DNA from: Pseudomonadota bacterium
GTDB lineage: Bacteria > Pseudomonadota > Gammaproteobacteria > Eutrophobiales > Eutrophobiaceae
Length of the DNA: 64,000 nucleotides
Direction: 5' to 3'
Assembly: GCA_013112535.1 (NCBI GenBank)
Contig: JABFGI010000002.1
Location: 248,001 to 312,000, forward strand
Part shown: positions 35,252-45,801 of the stretch, in pieces
Layout of the letters: every line of letters starts with the position of its first letter
Numbering within the stretch: position 1 is the stretch's first letter
Made by a program: the position numbers and the translations under genes
Notes under the pieces: model-generated
The model's database searches: none
The model's input: the letters and a program-made list of their open reading frames with translations, nothing else
Told to the model about the DNA's origin: nothing

Positions 35252-37015
35252 CTAGAGCGGCTCAATATACTCGATAAATAATTGTAGCTGACTATTTCCC
35301 CGAAATTCATTTATGCCTAATCGATAGGTAGTTCGTATTTCATCAGTATTGACTGGCCAGCTCTCATCTGTGATATTGAATGCGATCGCATCTATTATCC
35401 GATTATTACCATCAATTTGCAGCCTGAGTTTTAAATGTTTTTCACCGACAATTCGTTTATCCATTATTTTAAATCGCCCTTCAAACACAGGTTCTGGAAA
35501 GTGTTGTCCCCATGGGCCAGCATTCTGGATAACTTGTGCAAATTGCATTGATAAGTCGTTAGCCGATAACTCTCCGTCTGTAAAACATTCATTCTCAATT
35601 TCATCAACAGATAGATGCAGTTTTAATATTTCAACAAAGCCTTTTGAAAATTTATCATAATCGGTTTCATTGATTGTTAGTCCGGCAGCCATTGCATGCC
35701 CGCCAAAAGTCAATATTAAGTCAGGATAAAGACGAGTCATATCTTCCAGCAAGTCCCTGATATGTAAACCGGAAATCGACCGTGCTGAACCTTTAAGGAC
35801 TATATTCTCTTCCTCAGTATCATCTTCTTTTGCAAAGGCAATAACAGGACGATTAAATTTTTCTTTCACTTTTGCTGCCAGAATACCAATCACGCCTTGA
35901 TGCCAATCCGCTTCGTAAAGACACAAACCCGTTGGGATTTCTCCTGAAACATCTTGTAAATATTCATCCAATACTGACATAGCCTGATCCTGCATTTCCT
36001 CCTGAATCTGCCGACGCTCTTTGTTAAGCTCGTTTAGCTGATTAGCCATCTCTTTCGCTTTCCCTAAATCATCAGTTAATAAACATTCAATACCCAATGA
36101 CATATCTGTTAAGCGACCTGCTGCATTTAATTTTGGAGCAATTGAAAAACCTAAATCGCTCGCGCTTAAATTCGATAACGATCTTCCTGATTGATTTAAA
36201 ATGGCTGATATACCGGGAATTGTTTTATTTTGTTTTATCAGTTTCAATCCATGCGCCACCATCGTGCGATTATTTTTGTCTAGCGACACAACATCAGCAA
36301 CGGTTCCCAAAGCGACGATATCAAGTAATTTCGCAAGATTTGGAACGACAACATTATTCTTTTCGAACCAGTCTTCTTCTCGTAGCTTTGCTCGTAGTGC
36401 TAATAAAATATAAAACACAACACCAACTCCTGCCAGGTTTTTACTGGAAAACTGATCGTCGATTAATTGTGGATTTATAATGGCATTTGCATCAGGTAAT
36501 TCTTCAGCCGGTAAGTGATGATCAGTAATCAAAACCTTTACACCATTTTCTTTAGCTCGCTTCACACCGGCAATACTTGAAATACCATTATCGACAGTAA
36601 TCAATAAATCAGGTTCATAGTTTAAAGCAACATCAACAATCTCGGGGGTTAAACCATAACCGTACTCAAATCGGTTCGGTACAACATAGACAATATTCTT
36701 TATGCCCATCGTCGACAGTCCGCGCATCATTAGTGCACAGCTGGTTGCACCATCGGCATCAAAATCTGCAACAATTAATATTCGGTTTTGTTTTTTCAAT
36801 GATTCCTGTAATAACGAGACAGCTTTATCAATATTACTCAGGGTATTAAAAGGAAGTAATGACGCTAACGAATAATCAAGCTCATCAACTGATTGTATAT
36901 TTCTTGCGGCATAGATCCGTTTTAAAACAGGATGCAATGAATCAGGAAGTTCTGTTTCTTCAAAAGTTGGACGGCGAACTATCTTTTTATTATTCACGAG
37001 ATTATTTAACTTCAA
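35252..37015 (-). CDS. recJ: Single-stranded-DNA-specific exonuclease RecJ
   Basis: This 587-residue 5'-3' exonuclease acts in recombination and mismatch repair. It has DHH-family phosphoesterase motifs: VADFDADGATSCAL, TVDNGISSIAGV, ITDHHLPAEELPDANAIINPQ and VGTVADVVSL. The DHHA1 domain contains GASRSISGLHIRDLLE-like sequence (here KGSARSISG) and TFGGHAMAAGLTI. A C-terminal OB fold follows. The length is typical. The RpfE-type gene starts the same transcript 24 bp upstream. Confidence 0.96.
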   Translation of the reverse strand: MKLNNLVNNKKIVRRPTFEETELPDSLHPVLKRIYAARNIQSVDELDYSLASLLPFNTLSNIDKAVSLLQESLKKQNRILIVADFDADGATSCALMMRGLSTMGIKNIVYVVPNRFEYGYGLTPEIVDVALNYEPDLLITVDNGISSIAGVKRAKENGVKVLITDHHLPAEELPDANAIINPQLIDDQFSSKNLAGVGVVFYILLALRAKLREEDWFEKNNVVVPNLAKLLDIVALGTVADVVSLDKNNRTMVAHGLKLIKQNKTIPGISAILNQSGRSLSNLSASDLGFSIAPKLNAAGRLTDMSLGIECLLTDDLGKAKEMANQLNELNKERRQIQEEMQDQAMSVLDEYLQDVSGEIPTGLCLYEADWHQGVIGILAAKVKEKFNRPVIAFAKEDDTEEENIVLKGSARSISGLHIRDLLEDMTRLYPDLILTFGGHAMAAGLTINETDYDKFSKGFVEILKLHLSVDEIENECFTDGELSANDLSMQFAQVIQNAGPWGQHFPEPVFEGRFKIMDKRIVGEKHLKLRLQIDGNNRIIDAIAFNITDESWPVNTDEIRTTYRLGINEFRGNSQLQLFIEYIEPL

Positions 37016-37039
37016 TAGAATAAATACTTTCGCATACTG

Positions 37040-38068
37040 CTAACGTTTTTTATCTACATCCATGCAGGTAATATTTTTCTTTTTTTTCCAGAATTTATAT
37101 TGAGAGTATTTATTAGCTGTAATTAAATTGATATCTGTTTTTATCGTCAGTTGATCCAGCTCTTTCTTTTTTAGCGTTGTTTGCAATGGTGCAAACCAGT
37201 TTTCTTCAACAAACAATAATGCTTCAAGCCAACCTTCAAGATCATGATAGTGACTATATTTCTGAAATGAATTTAAAACAATAAGACCATTAAAACTGGA
37301 ACCCTTGTCTTTAATATCCTTATAACTATCAGGTAACTCCTGAAACGGTGTAGCGGCAATCATCGACAATCCTTTTGCTAATATTTCATCACTAGATACG
37401 AAAGACCAGTGCCGATCAATTATTTTAGGTAATTCACCATAACCCCAAAACCAGACACTATTGATAGGTAACTGTCTTTCCTGTTCCCGCCTTTTGTTAA
37501 CATCTGAATTATGCAAAGTCATTTGTATATCGTTCATTAACTGAATGACATTAATACGATCATCACCGGTTGGCATAAAGGGTAAAATATCCTTACCCAC
37601 AATCGAATCAACCGGTACAGTTTTTATTTCATAATTTTCTTTAACACGTAAATACCAACGTGTCGGCACAGGGACTTCAAGACTTATTCCGTATGGTTCA
37701 AATAACAAATTGATATCAGCAGCAAGTGCCAGAGCATCGCGTTGATTTAAAGTAAATCGATTATTATCAATTAATATCAAACCATCACGATCAGCAGTGA
37801 CATTTACCGGATCAGCACGCAACCATAATCCTTCCGGATGTTGATTGTCATCACTTAAGCGGGATATAGCTGCAACAGGATGGTCACCCTGTTCCGATGA
37901 AAGGCCGAATAATTCACAAAGGGTATAACTTGGAGAAATTCGCTGAACTGTTTGATGTTCACCTCTACTTAAAAACCAGTCCAGGGCTGGCAAGCTGGGT
38001 AAATCGTCAGGATGAATCGCGATATCAGGACCGAATAAACCGGGAATATAGAGTGTAATGCTACGCAT
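37040..38068 (-). CDS. RpfE-type phosphoglycerate-mutase-like protein (COG4255)
   Basis: This 342-residue protein starts with ITLYIPGLFGPDI and has a conserved middle block with HPEGLWLRADPVNVTADRDGL and DINLLFEPYGISL. The C-terminal block has SVWFWGYGELP. It resembles the alkaline-phosphatase-superfamily proteins called phosphoglycerate mutase-like or RpfE-type regulatory proteins, which are often encoded next to recJ in gammaproteobacteria. The metal-binding residues of true independent phosphoglycerate mutases are not evident, and the function is unsettled. The spacing to recJ (24 bp) supports cotranscription. Confidence 0.7.
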   Translation of the reverse strand: MRSITLYIPGLFGPDIAIHPDDLPSLPALDWFLSRGEHQTVQRISPSYTLCELFGLSSEQGDHPVAAISRLSDDNQHPEGLWLRADPVNVTADRDGLILIDNNRFTLNQRDALALAADINLLFEPYGISLEVPVPTRWYLRVKENYEIKTVPVDSIVGKDILPFMPTGDDRINVIQLMNDIQMTLHNSDVNKRREQERQLPINSVWFWGYGELPKIIDRHWSFVSSDEILAKGLSMIAATPFQELPDSYKDIKDKGSSFNGLIVLNSFQKYSHYHDLEGWLEALLFVEENWFAPLQTTLKKKELDQLTIKTDINLITANKYSQYKFWKKKKNITCMDVDKKR

Positions 38069-38079
38069 TTATCTGGAAG

Positions 38080-38216
38080 GTGGTAGGCGGTAGTTGGCAG
38101 GTAGTACTTGGTAGAGGGGTTAAAGGCATTTGATTCATTATATATAGTGCAACAAGTATTTTCCCATATTCTATTTACTACCTACCATATCCTATCTACC
38201 AACTACCGCCTGCCAA
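38080..38216. repeat. Long imperfect inverted repeat of GGTAG-like words
   Basis: AGGCGGTAGTTGG (38085-38097) is perfectly complementary to CCAACTACCGCCT (38199-38211). The matching arms extend imperfectly over about 35 bases each (38080-38117 and 38178-38216), with direct GGTAG repetitions inside. The element fills the gap between thrC and the RpfE-type gene. It may act as a terminator or processing hairpin, or be a dispersed repeat. Confidence 0.7.
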
Positions 38217-38223
38217 ATATCAT

Positions 38224-39363
38224 CTACATATTATCTAATATTGCATTTTTAACCTGTTCAAGATCTGCATCTACTTTTACAACCGGTGCTGTACTTTGCT
38301 TAATAGCAGTATCCGGGTCTTTCAATCCGTGGCCTGTTAACGTACAAACAACGGTACTGCCTTCAGGTATTTTTCCTGAATTAATATCACGCATTGCACC
38401 GGCCAGAGATGTTGCGGATGCCGGTTCGCAAAATACACCTTCTTTTTCAGCCAGTAATTTTTGTGCCGCTAATATTTCTTCATCACTACATTCATCAAAC
38501 CAACCACCAGATTCTTCTTTAACTTTCCAGGCATAGTCCCATGATTGTGGGTGACCGATTCTAATGGCTGTTGCAACAGTTTCAGGATCATCAACCATTT
38601 CACCCCGCATAAACGGAGCAGAACCACTTGCCTGGTAACCGACCATCGTTGGACGTGAATCAACCTCAGCATCTCTTTTAAATTTACAGTTCCCGTCACA
38701 ATAAGCACAGGTCTCTGTACCTTTGTTTTCACCAAAACAGGCATATTCACTATAGCCAATCCAGTGCGCGGTTATATTGCCGGCATTACCAACAGGTAAA
38801 CAATGAAAATCAGGTGCTCGTCCTAATTCATCAACAATTTCAAATGCGGCTGTTTTTTGTCCCTGTAAACGATATGGATTAATTGAATTAACAATGGTTA
38901 CCGGCGCATGTGAGGCTACTTCTTTAACCAGGCGCATTCCATCATCAAAGTTACCTTTAATTTGCAAAATAATCGCACCTTCCATCATGGCTTGTGCCAA
39001 TTTTCCCTGCGCTATTTTACCATCGGGAATTAATACGAAGGCTGTTATACCAGCACGCGCTGCATAAGCTGCTGCCGAAGCAGACGTATTACCGGTTGAT
39101 GCGCAAATAATAGCCTTTGCACCTTCTTCAACTGCCTTGGTTACCGCCATTGTCATACCGCGATCCTTAAACGAACCGGTTGGGTTTAGACCTTCATACT
39201 TGACATAAATATCAACCTTGTTATCTAACAGAGCAGGAATATTCTGTAACTGTATTAAAGGTGTATTACCTTCACCAAGACTAATCAGTCGTGTGTTATC
39301 ACTTACTGGAAGACGATCACGATAATTTTCAATTAAGCCAGTGTAACGCTTTCTAAATGTCAT
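38224..39363 (-). CDS. thrC: Threonine synthase, with a Cys-rich insert
   Basis: This 379-residue PLP enzyme converts O-phosphohomoserine to threonine. The PLP lysine is Lys66 in [29 protein letters not shown] and [13 protein letters not shown] are the cofactor-binding blocks. Between about 207 and 230 there is an insert with four cysteines (Cys209, 219, 222, 226; C-x9-C-x2-C-x3-C) that compact threonine synthases usually lack. It could bind metal or act in redox control (inference). The gene is 4 bp behind hom, so the two are translationally linked. Confidence 0.95.
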   Translation of the reverse strand: MTFRKRYTGLIENYRDRLPVSDNTRLISLGEGNTPLIQLQNIPALLDNKVDIYVKYEGLNPTGSFKDRGMTMAVTKAVEEGAKAIICASTGNTSASAAAYAARAGITAFVLIPDGKIAQGKLAQAMMEGAIILQIKGNFDDGMRLVKEVASHAPVTIVNSINPYRLQGQKTAAFEIVDELGRAPDFHCLPVGNAGNITAHWIGYSEYACFGENKGTETCAYCDGNCKFKRDAEVDSRPTMVGYQASGSAPFMRGEMVDDPETVATAIRIGHPQSWDYAWKVKEESGGWFDECSDEEILAAQKLLAEKEGVFCEPASATSLAGAMRDINSGKIPEGSTVVCTLTGHGLKDPDTAIKQSTAPVVKVDADLEQVKNAILDNM

Positions 39364-39367
39364 TTTT

Positions 39368-40681
39368 TTATCCTAAAGTTTCCATGCGGATGCGCATAAC
39401 TTCACCATCAATTGCTTCAAGTTTTTCAATTTTAGCAATGGCATCATTCATGTTCTTTTCTTTAATACGTTGTGTCAGAAATATGATAGGTACATGCTTC
39501 GCATTTTCTGCTGGTTCTTTTTGTAAGATAGCTTCAATACTGATTCCTGAATCACCCAGTATTTGCGTAACATCAGCCAGAACACCCGGTTTGTCTATCG
39601 CATGAATACGCAAGTAATAAGCCGTTTCTGTCTCTTCCATCGGCAATACATTAATGTCTGCAATTGCATCAGGTTGAAACGCCAGATGAGGTACGCGATT
39701 TTCCGGATCCGTTGTTAAAGCACGAACAACATCAACAACGTCAGCAATAACAGCTGAAGCGGTTGGCTCAGCACCGGCACCAGCTCCGTAATACAAGGTC
39801 GGACCAACTGCATCGCACTTGACCAAAACGGCGTTCATAACACCATCAACATTGGCAATTAAACGTCGTTCAGGAATTAGCGTCGGGTGAACACGTTGTT
39901 CTACACCTGCTTCTGTTTTACGCGTAATACCCAAATGCTTTATACGATAACCCAGTTCGCCGGCATACAAAACATCCTGTTGTTCAATTTTACCGATACC
40001 TTCGGTATAGGTTTTATCAAACTGCAGCGGCATACCAAACGCAATTGACCCCAGAATCGTTAACTTATGTGCCGCGTCTATCCCTTCAACATCAAAAGTA
40101 GGATCAGCTTCCGCGTAACCTAATGCCTGTGCTTCTTTTAATACATCTTCAAAATCACGGCTCTTGTCGCGCATTTCAGTCAGAATATAATTACCCGTAC
40201 CATTAATAATACCGGCTATCCATTCAATTTCGTTTGCAGCCAAACCTTCACGAACCGCTTTTATAATAGGGATGCCACCTGCAACCCCCGCTTCAAAAGC
40301 AACCGTCACACCTTTAGCCTGTGCAGCGGCGAAAATTTCATTTCCATGCAATGCGATCAGCGCTTTATTCGCTGTCACTACATGTTTACCGTTTTCAATC
40401 GCTTTTAAAACCAGTTCCCTCGCAGGAGAGTAACCGCCAATTAATTCAATTATGATTTCAACTTCAGGATCATCTACAACAACAAAAGCATCGTCTGAAA
40501 TTTTCCCAATTTGATCCAGACCCTGAATCGAATCAGCATTGAATTCTTTAGCTGCGGCATGTGAAATGACGATGCCACGGCCGGCACGACGTGCAATCTC
40601 GCTGGCATTACGAGTTAACACACTTACTGTGCCACCTCCTACTGTACCAAGACCTAGTAATCCTACTTTTACAGGTTCCAT
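39368..40681 (-). CDS. hom: Homoserine dehydrogenase
   Basis: This 437-residue enzyme reduces aspartate semialdehyde to homoserine. The NAD(P)-binding loop is [16 protein letters not shown] at residues 8-23. The catalytic block is [14 protein letters not shown] with [16 protein letters not shown]-terminal ACT domain follows (about 350-437, [23 protein letters not shown]), which mediates feedback control by threonine. It is monofunctional, without the aspartokinase part found in E. coli ThrA. It lies 36 bp after alaC and directly before thrC. Confidence 0.96.
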   Translation of the reverse strand: MEPVKVGLLGLGTVGGGTVSVLTRNASEIARRAGRGIVISHAAAKEFNADSIQGLDQIGKISDDAFVVVDDPEVEIIIELIGGYSPARELVLKAIENGKHVVTANKALIALHGNEIFAAAQAKGVTVAFEAGVAGGIPIIKAVREGLAANEIEWIAGIINGTGNYILTEMRDKSRDFEDVLKEAQALGYAEADPTFDVEGIDAAHKLTILGSIAFGMPLQFDKTYTEGIGKIEQQDVLYAGELGYRIKHLGITRKTEAGVEQRVHPTLIPERRLIANVDGVMNAVLVKCDAVGPTLYYGAGAGAEPTASAVIADVVDVVRALTTDPENRVPHLAFQPDAIADINVLPMEETETAYYLRIHAIDKPGVLADVTQILGDSGISIEAILQKEPAENAKHVPIIFLTQRIKEKNMNDAIAKIEKLEAIDGEVMRIRMETLG

Positions 40682-40717
40682 AATTCTTTATTCTCTATAT
40701 ATCTTTAATGATTTATT

Positions 40718-41911
40718 TTATTCGGCAACCGATTGTTCTTCTCTAAACATAGATCGCAAAGAACGTATTGCCTGTCGAGTTCGATGTTCATTTTCAATCA
40801 GGGCGAAGCGAACAAAATCATCACCATAACTACCAAAACCGATACCTGGTGAAACTGCAACTTTTGCCTCGATTAATAGTTTCTTTGAAAACTCCAATGA
40901 ACCTAAATGTTGATATTGCTCAGGTATGGGTGCCCAAACAAACATTGTCGCTTTTGGTTTTTCTACTTCCCAACCAATTGAATTCAGACCATCGCATAAC
41001 ACATCACGTCGGTTACAATACATGTCACGAATCTCCGCGACGCATTGTTGATCTTCTTCCAGAGCAGTAATTGCTGCTACCTGGATTGGCGTGAAGGTAC
41101 CGTAATCCAGATAAGATTTAATTCTTGATAATGCCTGCACCAGAGTCGGGTTACCCACCATGAAACCAACACGCCAGCCAGGCATATTGTAACTCTTGGA
41201 CATGGAAAAAAATTCGACAGCAACATCCTTTGCACCAGGAACTTGCAAGATTGAAGGTGCAGTGTAGCCATCAAAAACGATATCAGCATACGCCAGATCC
41301 TGAACCACCCATATCTGATGCTCTTTAGCAATATCAATAATCTTGCTAAAAAATTCAAGGTCAACACATTGGGTCGTCGGATTTGCTGGAAAATTAATCA
41401 ACAGAATTTTGGGTTTGGGCCAACAATCCCTGATCGATTTTTGTAATTCTTCAAAGAAATCAATTCCCGGTCCAATTGGTACATGACGCACATCAGCACC
41501 GGCAAGGACAAATCCATAAGGATGAATTGGATACGCTGGATTCGGCACAAGTACCGCATCACCACGATCGACAACAGCCATCGCCAAATGCGCTAAACCT
41601 TCTTTTGAACCTAATGTAACTATAGATTCAGTCTCGGGATCCAGATCGACATCATAGCGAGTCTTGTACCAGTTACATATAGCTCTTCGTAATCGCGGGA
41701 TACCGCGCGAAATAGAATAGCCATGCGTGTCATCGCGCTGTGAAGCTTCAACCAGCTTTTCAACAATGTGCCTGGGCGTTGGTTGATCTGGATTCCCCAT
41801 ACCAAAATCAATGATATCCTCGCCACGATGACGAGCGTCCATCTTCAATTCATTAACGATATTGAATACATAAGGGGGTAAGCGATTAATACGCGCGAAT
41901 TCTTCGTTCAC
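40718..41911 (-). CDS. alaC: Alanine-synthesising aminotransferase, AlaC type
   Basis: This 397-residue class I PLP aminotransferase transfers amino groups between glutamate and pyruvate. Motifs are [18 protein letters not shown] near the N-terminus, [26 protein letters not shown] and the PLP-lysine block [19 protein letters not shown]. Its sequence style fits AlaC/YfdZ, which often precedes hom-thrC in gammaproteobacteria. It is first in alaC-hom-thrC. The promoter should lie in the 98-bp divergent gap shared with the amidohydrolase gene. Confidence 0.92.
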   Translation of the reverse strand: MNEEFARINRLPPYVFNIVNELKMDARHRGEDIIDFGMGNPDQPTPRHIVEKLVEASQRDDTHGYSISRGIPRLRRAICNWYKTRYDVDLDPETESIVTLGSKEGLAHLAMAVVDRGDAVLVPNPAYPIHPYGFVLAGADVRHVPIGPGIDFFEELQKSIRDCWPKPKILLINFPANPTTQCVDLEFFSKIIDIAKEHQIWVVQDLAYADIVFDGYTAPSILQVPGAKDVAVEFFSMSKSYNMPGWRVGFMVGNPTLVQALSRIKSYLDYGTFTPIQVAAITALEEDQQCVAEIRDMYCNRRDVLCDGLNSIGWEVEKPKATMFVWAPIPEQYQHLGSLEFSKKLLIEAKVAVSPGIGFGSYGDDFVRFALIENEHRTRQAIRSLRSMFREEQSVAE

Positions 41912-42009
41912 TATCTGACCTTAAAGCTATAAAAAACGGGAGATTATACGGTAAACAATTATAACGATACAGAACTGTTTAACGTTCAATACTACCGTAT
42001 AATTACATC

Positions 42010-42828
42010 ATGATAAATGTTGCCGCTATACAAATGGTATCCACGGATACTGTCGCAGAAAACCTCGAATTAGCCGGAAAACTCATTAGCGAAGCCGTTT
42101 CAAAGCAAGCAAAACTGGTAACACTACCGGAAAATTTTCCATTAATGGGCAAAGAAGACTCGGAACGGCTGGCAATTCAGGAAGCATTTAGTGCTGGGCC
42201 AATACAATCCTTTCTATCAGATCAGGCAAAGCAACACCAAATATACCTTTTAGGAGGAACCATTCCACTGCAATCGGATAAACCGGAAAAGGTTTTTCCT
42301 GCCAGTCTACTCTATGACCCAAAAGGCGACTGTATCGCTCACTATAATAAAATCCACTTGTTTGACGTGCTGGTTGATGAAGAAAGTGACGAGTCCTATC
42401 GTGAATCAGATAATTTCGAACCCGGAGAAGAGATTGTCGTGGCAAAAACTGAAATAGGAAATATTGGCCTGTCAGTATGCTACGATCTGCGTTTTCCTGA
42501 ACTGTATCGAAAAATGCACAAGGATGACGTACAAATTATTACCGTACCTTCTGCATTTACAGCAAAAACCGGGGAAGCACATTGGGAATCCTTACTCAAA
42601 ACACGGGCTGTCGAGAACTTATGTTATATCATTGCCTCCAATCAAGGAGGGACACATATCAATGAACGTGAAACATGGGGACATAGTATGATTGTCGATC
42701 CCTGGGGCACGGTACTTGCGAGTGTTGATAAAGGAGCCGGTATTGCTATTGCAGCAATAGATCTTGAGAAACAAACCAGGCTTAGAAAAATGTTTCCTGC
42801 TCTAACGCACATGAAGATAGACATATAA
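42010..42828 (+). CDS. Nitrilase-family carbon-nitrogen hydrolase (Nit/YbeM-like)
   Basis: This 272-residue enzyme has the Glu-Lys-Cys triad: Glu in VTLPENFPLMG, Lys in HYNKIHLFDV and Cys in GLSVCYDLRFPELYR. The C-terminal half has SAFTAKTGEAHWESLLKTRAVEN and WGHSMIVDPWGTVLA. This is the Nit1/Nit2-like branch, whose members repair deaminated glutathione or hydrolyse related omega-amides; that specificity is likely but not proven here. It lies 41 bp upstream of tldD on the same strand. Confidence 0.9.
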   Translation: MINVAAIQMVSTDTVAENLELAGKLISEAVSKQAKLVTLPENFPLMGKEDSERLAIQEAFSAGPIQSFLSDQAKQHQIYLLGGTIPLQSDKPEKVFPASLLYDPKGDCIAHYNKIHLFDVLVDEESDESYRESDNFEPGEEIVVAKTEIGNIGLSVCYDLRFPELYRKMHKDDVQIITVPSAFTAKTGEAHWESLLKTRAVENLCYIIASNQGGTHINERETWGHSMIVDPWGTVLASVDKGAGIAIAAIDLEKQTRLRKMFPALTHMKIDI

Positions 42829-42869
42829 AACTGATTAATTAAATACGAATAAATACTGGAATAAAATAG

Positions 42870-44312
42870 ATGACGAATGCATTAGATACTGCTGAGAATA
42901 CCTTGCTCAATAATCGTGGGCTTGAATTAAATGATGTTCAAAATACATTAGATCATCTTATGTTACCTTCAGTTGATCAGGCTGACCTTTATTTTCAATC
43001 ATCACATTCTGAATCCTGGGTCCTGGAAGATGGTATCGTCAGAGAAGGTTCGCATAGTATTGATCAAGGTGTTGGGGTTCGCGCTATTAGTGGAGAAAAA
43101 ACCGGCTTTGCCTATTCAGATGAAATTGTTTTACCCGCGTTGAAGCAAGCTGCGACCGCAGCGCGTTCGATTGCCAGTCACGGTGACAATGGTCAGCTTC
43201 AGGCGTGGCATAAAACAAGTCCTCTCGTTCTTTATAATGATAAAGATCCACTAAACTCGATCAGTACTGAAGAAAAAGTAAATTTGCTAAAACAAATTGA
43301 TCAGACAGCTCGACAAAAAGATCCTCGTGTAAAACAGGTCATGATTGGTTTAACCGGTTCACAAACCACTGTATTAATTGCAAACAGTGAAGGCCAATTA
43401 AGTGCTGATGTCAGACCACTGGTTCGGTTAAATGTAAATGTCATTGTTGAAGAAGATGGCAAGATTGAAAAAGGTGGTTCCGGTGGTGGCGGTCGTTTTG
43501 GCTATGAATACTTTCTTAACGATGGCATGGCCATGTCTTATGTTGATGAAGCAATTGAACAAGCCTTAATCAATCTTAAATCAGAAGCGGCTCCAGCCGG
43601 CACAATGTCAGTTGTATTAGGTCCGGGTTGGCCAGGCATTTTATTGCATGAAGCTATTGGTCATGGTCTTGAAGGTGATTTTAATCGCAAGGAAACATCC
43701 GCGTTTTCAGGCCGCATTGGTGAACGTGTTGCTTCAGAGGGCGTTACTGTTGTTGATGACGGTACGATAGAAAATCGCCGTGGTTCATTAAATGTCGATG
43801 ATGAAGGTACGCCAACATCTTCAACAACACTCATAGAACGCGGGATTTTAAAAGGCTATATGCAAGATAAACATAATGCGCGTTTAATGGGTGTATCTCC
43901 GACAGGTAACGGTCGCCGGGAATCCTTTGCTCATTTACCAATGCCAAGAATGACTAACACCTACATGCTAGGCGGAGAACATGATCCTGAAGAAATTATT
44001 GCTTCAGTTGATAAAGGTATTTATGCCGTTCAGTTTGGTGGCGGACAGGTAGATATTACCAATGGTAAGTTTGTCTTTAGCGCCAGTCAGGCATACAAGA
44101 TTGAAAATGGAAAAATAACAACACCTGTTAAAGGCGCGACGATTATTGGCAATGGACCTGATGTATTAACCCGTGTCAACATGGTCGGAAATGATATGGC
44201 GCTCGATTCCGGTATTGGCACTTGTGGCAAAGATGGACAATCTGTCCCTGTCGGTGTTGGTCAGCCTACAATTAGAATTGATGATATAACAGTGGGTGGT
44301 ACCAGCGTTTAA
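42870..44312 (+). CDS. tldD: Metalloprotease TldD
   Basis: This 480-residue subunit of the TldD/TldE zinc protease degrades unfolded or modified peptides and matures some RiPPs such as microcin B17. The zinc motif [15 protein letters not shown] (HExxxH) is in the middle (about residue 262), and the C-terminal block [32 protein letters not shown] is characteristic. The partner TldE/PmbA is not in this window. A RiPP locus occurs 16 kb away, but there is no direct evidence of a link. It is convergent with the EAL-HDOD gene (10 bp gap). Confidence 0.96.
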   Translation: MTNALDTAENTLLNNRGLELNDVQNTLDHLMLPSVDQADLYFQSSHSESWVLEDGIVREGSHSIDQGVGVRAISGEKTGFAYSDEIVLPALKQAATAARSIASHGDNGQLQAWHKTSPLVLYNDKDPLNSISTEEKVNLLKQIDQTARQKDPRVKQVMIGLTGSQTTVLIANSEGQLSADVRPLVRLNVNVIVEEDGKIEKGGSGGGGRFGYEYFLNDGMAMSYVDEAIEQALINLKSEAAPAGTMSVVLGPGWPGILLHEAIGHGLEGDFNRKETSAFSGRIGERVASEGVTVVDDGTIENRRGSLNVDDEGTPTSSTTLIERGILKGYMQDKHNARLMGVSPTGNGRRESFAHLPMPRMTNTYMLGGEHDPEEIIASVDKGIYAVQFGGGQVDITNGKFVFSASQAYKIENGKITTPVKGATIIGNGPDVLTRVNMVGNDMALDSGIGTCGKDGQSVPVGVGQPTIRIDDITVGGTSV

Positions 44313-44322
44313 TTGCCTGCGA

Positions 44323-45558
44323 CTAATCAAGTTCAGACATGGATTGCCGCGACCAGACTATGGCATCATGATATATCTCACCTAGTCTTTTACTACTAAT
44401 ATCAGGAAAGTTTATATTTTCCCAAAGACATTGTTCGCAGGCGATGCTGCATTGTAACGCTAGCCCCATATCACTCTTCATTTCGAGTAATGCATTGTTA
44501 ATGGATTCATCCAGCGGCATTTTTTCCAGAATAATGGCCAAAGGCTGATCCAGTATTGCATCAAGAATAGAAAATAAACCAACGACAAAATAAGCGTCTT
44601 TTTCACCTGATCCGGACTCGTTTGCAATTAATTCACACATCTTTGCACGTATCAGTCCATTATGAATCAATTCAGCAGGTTTATTTGAGTTGTCTGCCAT
44701 AGCCAATACACATACCCAGTTTTTTAAGCGTTGTAGCCCTAGATAAACAACGGCCTGCTTAACTGATGTCATTTTATTTTTTAGGCCAAAAGCGGCTGAA
44801 TTAACACAACGAAATAATTTATAAGTTAATGAAACGTCTTGTGAAACCAGTTTATCTAGTTCATCTACTTGTATATCAGGCTTTTGCATTTCTGCAACAA
44901 GTTGCAGTAACGTGAGACTATTCGCAGACAACGCTTTTTGACTGAGAACAACAGGTTTGGAAAAAAAATAACCCTGGAAATAATCAAAGCCTTCCGCCTT
45001 AAGTTTTTGATATTCAGCTTGCGTTTCTACTTTTTCGGCAAGAAACTTTATATTCTTATCAGAAAACCGTTTGATATGTTCCTTTATCTCTTCAAAACTC
45101 ATCATCATGACATCGAACTTTATAATATGTGCCAGTTCGATTAAGGGTAACCATTCTTTAGAATACATAAAGTCATCTAACGCAATCTGATAACCGGCAT
45201 CAGCCAGTTTCTTAATCCCGGTTATAAGTTCACCATCAACTTCGACCGTTTCCAATACTTCTAATACAACTCGATCAACGGGAAGCAATTCTGCCACTCC
45301 ATTGATTAGTGCATCTTTGGTAAAATTAATGAAGGCTGGAGTTTCACCAATAATATCATCCAGGCCAATTTCTATAAGCGCGTTATTAATAAGCAAAGTC
45401 GTTGCCTTATCACCATCGCTACCATCAAACTCGTTAGCATTGCCCGAACGAAACAACAATTCATATCCAACGACCTTAAGATTTGAATCAAATATAGGCT
45501 GCCGACCAATAAAGATATCTGCATTATTTGTACCTGATTTTTCCAGAACAGAACTCAC
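44323..45558 (-). CDS. EAL-HDOD signalling protein with degenerate EAL
   Basis: This 411-residue protein has an N-terminal EAL-like domain (about 15-205) and a C-terminal HDOD domain (about 215-400, LLQLVAEMQKPDIQVDELDKLVSQDVSLTYKLFRCVNSAAFG). The EAL part starts FIGRQPIFDSNLKVVGYELLFR. ELL replaces EAL, and ALDDFMY and FLAEKVETQ replace the catalytic DDFG and E-G-V-E blocks, so no phosphodiesterase activity is expected. This is the CdgJ/YuxH architecture, which can regulate motility or surface behaviour by protein contacts. Transcribed alone. Confidence 0.92.
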   Translation of the reverse strand: MSSVLEKSGTNNADIFIGRQPIFDSNLKVVGYELLFRSGNANEFDGSDGDKATTLLINNALIEIGLDDIIGETPAFINFTKDALINGVAELLPVDRVVLEVLETVEVDGELITGIKKLADAGYQIALDDFMYSKEWLPLIELAHIIKFDVMMMSFEEIKEHIKRFSDKNIKFLAEKVETQAEYQKLKAEGFDYFQGYFFSKPVVLSQKALSANSLTLLQLVAEMQKPDIQVDELDKLVSQDVSLTYKLFRCVNSAAFGLKNKMTSVKQAVVYLGLQRLKNWVCVLAMADNSNKPAELIHNGLIRAKMCELIANESGSGEKDAYFVVGLFSILDAILDQPLAIILEKMPLDESINNALLEMKSDMGLALQCSIACEQCLWENINFPDISSKRLGEIYHDAIVWSRQSMSELD

Positions 45559-45751
45559 CCTTTTATTCCTTAGTTCGAAAATAACTATTTTTAGAATTGA
45601 ATGAATCCGAATTAGACGTAAAAAACGAATGAATATTCAACATATAGAGTTATCGGCAATAATGAGCTTTTTCTTTAACTACTTATCGGTTTTCTAGTTT
45701 ATATGGAAATACACAGATAAATAAAATGTAGATCCAATTAAAGTAGCTGTT

Positions 45752-45777
45752 AAAAAATAACCTGTATACCATACAGG
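45752..45777 (-). terminator. Intrinsic terminator of the multi-PAS protein gene
   Basis: On the minus strand CCTGTAT-GGT-ATACAGG is followed by TTATTTTTT. It lies about 25 bp beyond the stop codon of the 1457-residue protein gene. Confidence 0.75.
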
Positions 45778-45801
45778 CTCCCGTTATTTTTCGACACCGG
45801 T

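Noticed and set aside
38080..38216. tRNA or CRISPR at the GGTAG repeat
   Set aside because: No cloverleaf, no T-arm GTTC motif, and no regular spacer length; it is a single long inverted repeat.
42870..44312. TldD as part of the HvfA maturation system
   Set aside because: TldD/E can mature some RiPPs, but it lies 16 kb away in a housekeeping setting, its partner tldE is absent here, and HvfA carries a normal signal peptide for leader removal.
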